Origin: Rhodospirillales bacterium | GTDB taxonomy: Bacteria > Pseudomonadota > Alphaproteobacteria > Rhodospirillales_A > Casp-alpha2 | Length of the DNA stretch: 5,590 nucleotides | Assembly: GCA_016763915.1 (NCBI GenBank) | Contig: JAESSX010000128.1 | Coordinates: 1-5,590, forward strand | Direction of reading: 5' to 3' | Shown here: one piece after another, positions 5,582 through 5,590 of the stretch | How positions within the stretch are numbered: the stretch's first letter is position 1 | How the letters are laid out: each line of letters starts with the position of its first letter | Made by a program: the position numbers and the translations under genes | The notes under the pieces: generated by a model | Databases searched by the model: none | What the model was told of the DNA's origin: nothing | The model's input: the letters and a program-made list of their open reading frames with translations, nothing else

Positions 5582-5590
5582 GGCATCAAC

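Noticed and set aside
5014..5589. A 191-codon minus-strand open frame opposite the ald 3' half and reaching the right edge.
   Set aside because: Most of it is the complement of ald, and no family or good ribosome binding site was recognised.

Overview
The window is about 5.6 kb of a moderately GC-rich proteobacterial chromosome. Coding DNA is visibly GC-rich, and the two main control regions are sharply AT-rich. Protein style and gene content (TRAP transporter, UPF0317/DUF1445 protein, Lrp-type regulator divergent from alanine dehydrogenase) suggest an alphaproteobacterium, possibly Rhodospirillales-like. That placement is inference. No RNA genes, mobile elements, CRISPR arrays or broken genes were seen.

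Layout. Six genes read leftward (minus strand) in the order Lrp/AsnC regulator (4227-3766), LysR regulator (3744-2857), DUF1445 putative hydro-lyase (2749-1889), TRAP solute-binding protein dctP (1838-771), TRAP small permease dctQ (683-96) and TRAP large permease dctM (from 92, cut by the left edge). One gene, alanine dehydrogenase ald (4372-5490), reads rightward and is divergent from the Lrp gene. The last 100 bases hold no gene but contain a possible -35 element near the right edge.

How the parts fit. The hydro-lyase and TRAP genes look like one import-and-metabolise operon: a periplasmic receptor and two-part permease take up a carboxylate or amino-acid-like solute, and the DUF1445 enzyme may act on it. 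A strong intrinsic terminator between dctP and dctQ probably keeps receptor expression above permease expression. The LysR gene just upstream is the obvious candidate local regulator. The Lrp/AsnC protein is the likely controller of ald, which oxidatively deaminates L-alanine to pyruvate and ammonia.

The most interesting signal is in the control DNA. The lrp-ald intergenic region carries a palindrome, TTAGAATATTATTCTAA, whose core fits the published E. coli Lrp consensus at every position, plus a further inverted pair of the same half-site. The same half-site occurs as a perfect 14-bp palindrome, TTTCTAATTAGAAA, in front of the hydro-lyase/TRAP operon. This suggests, but does not prove, that the Lrp-type protein co-regulates the two units.
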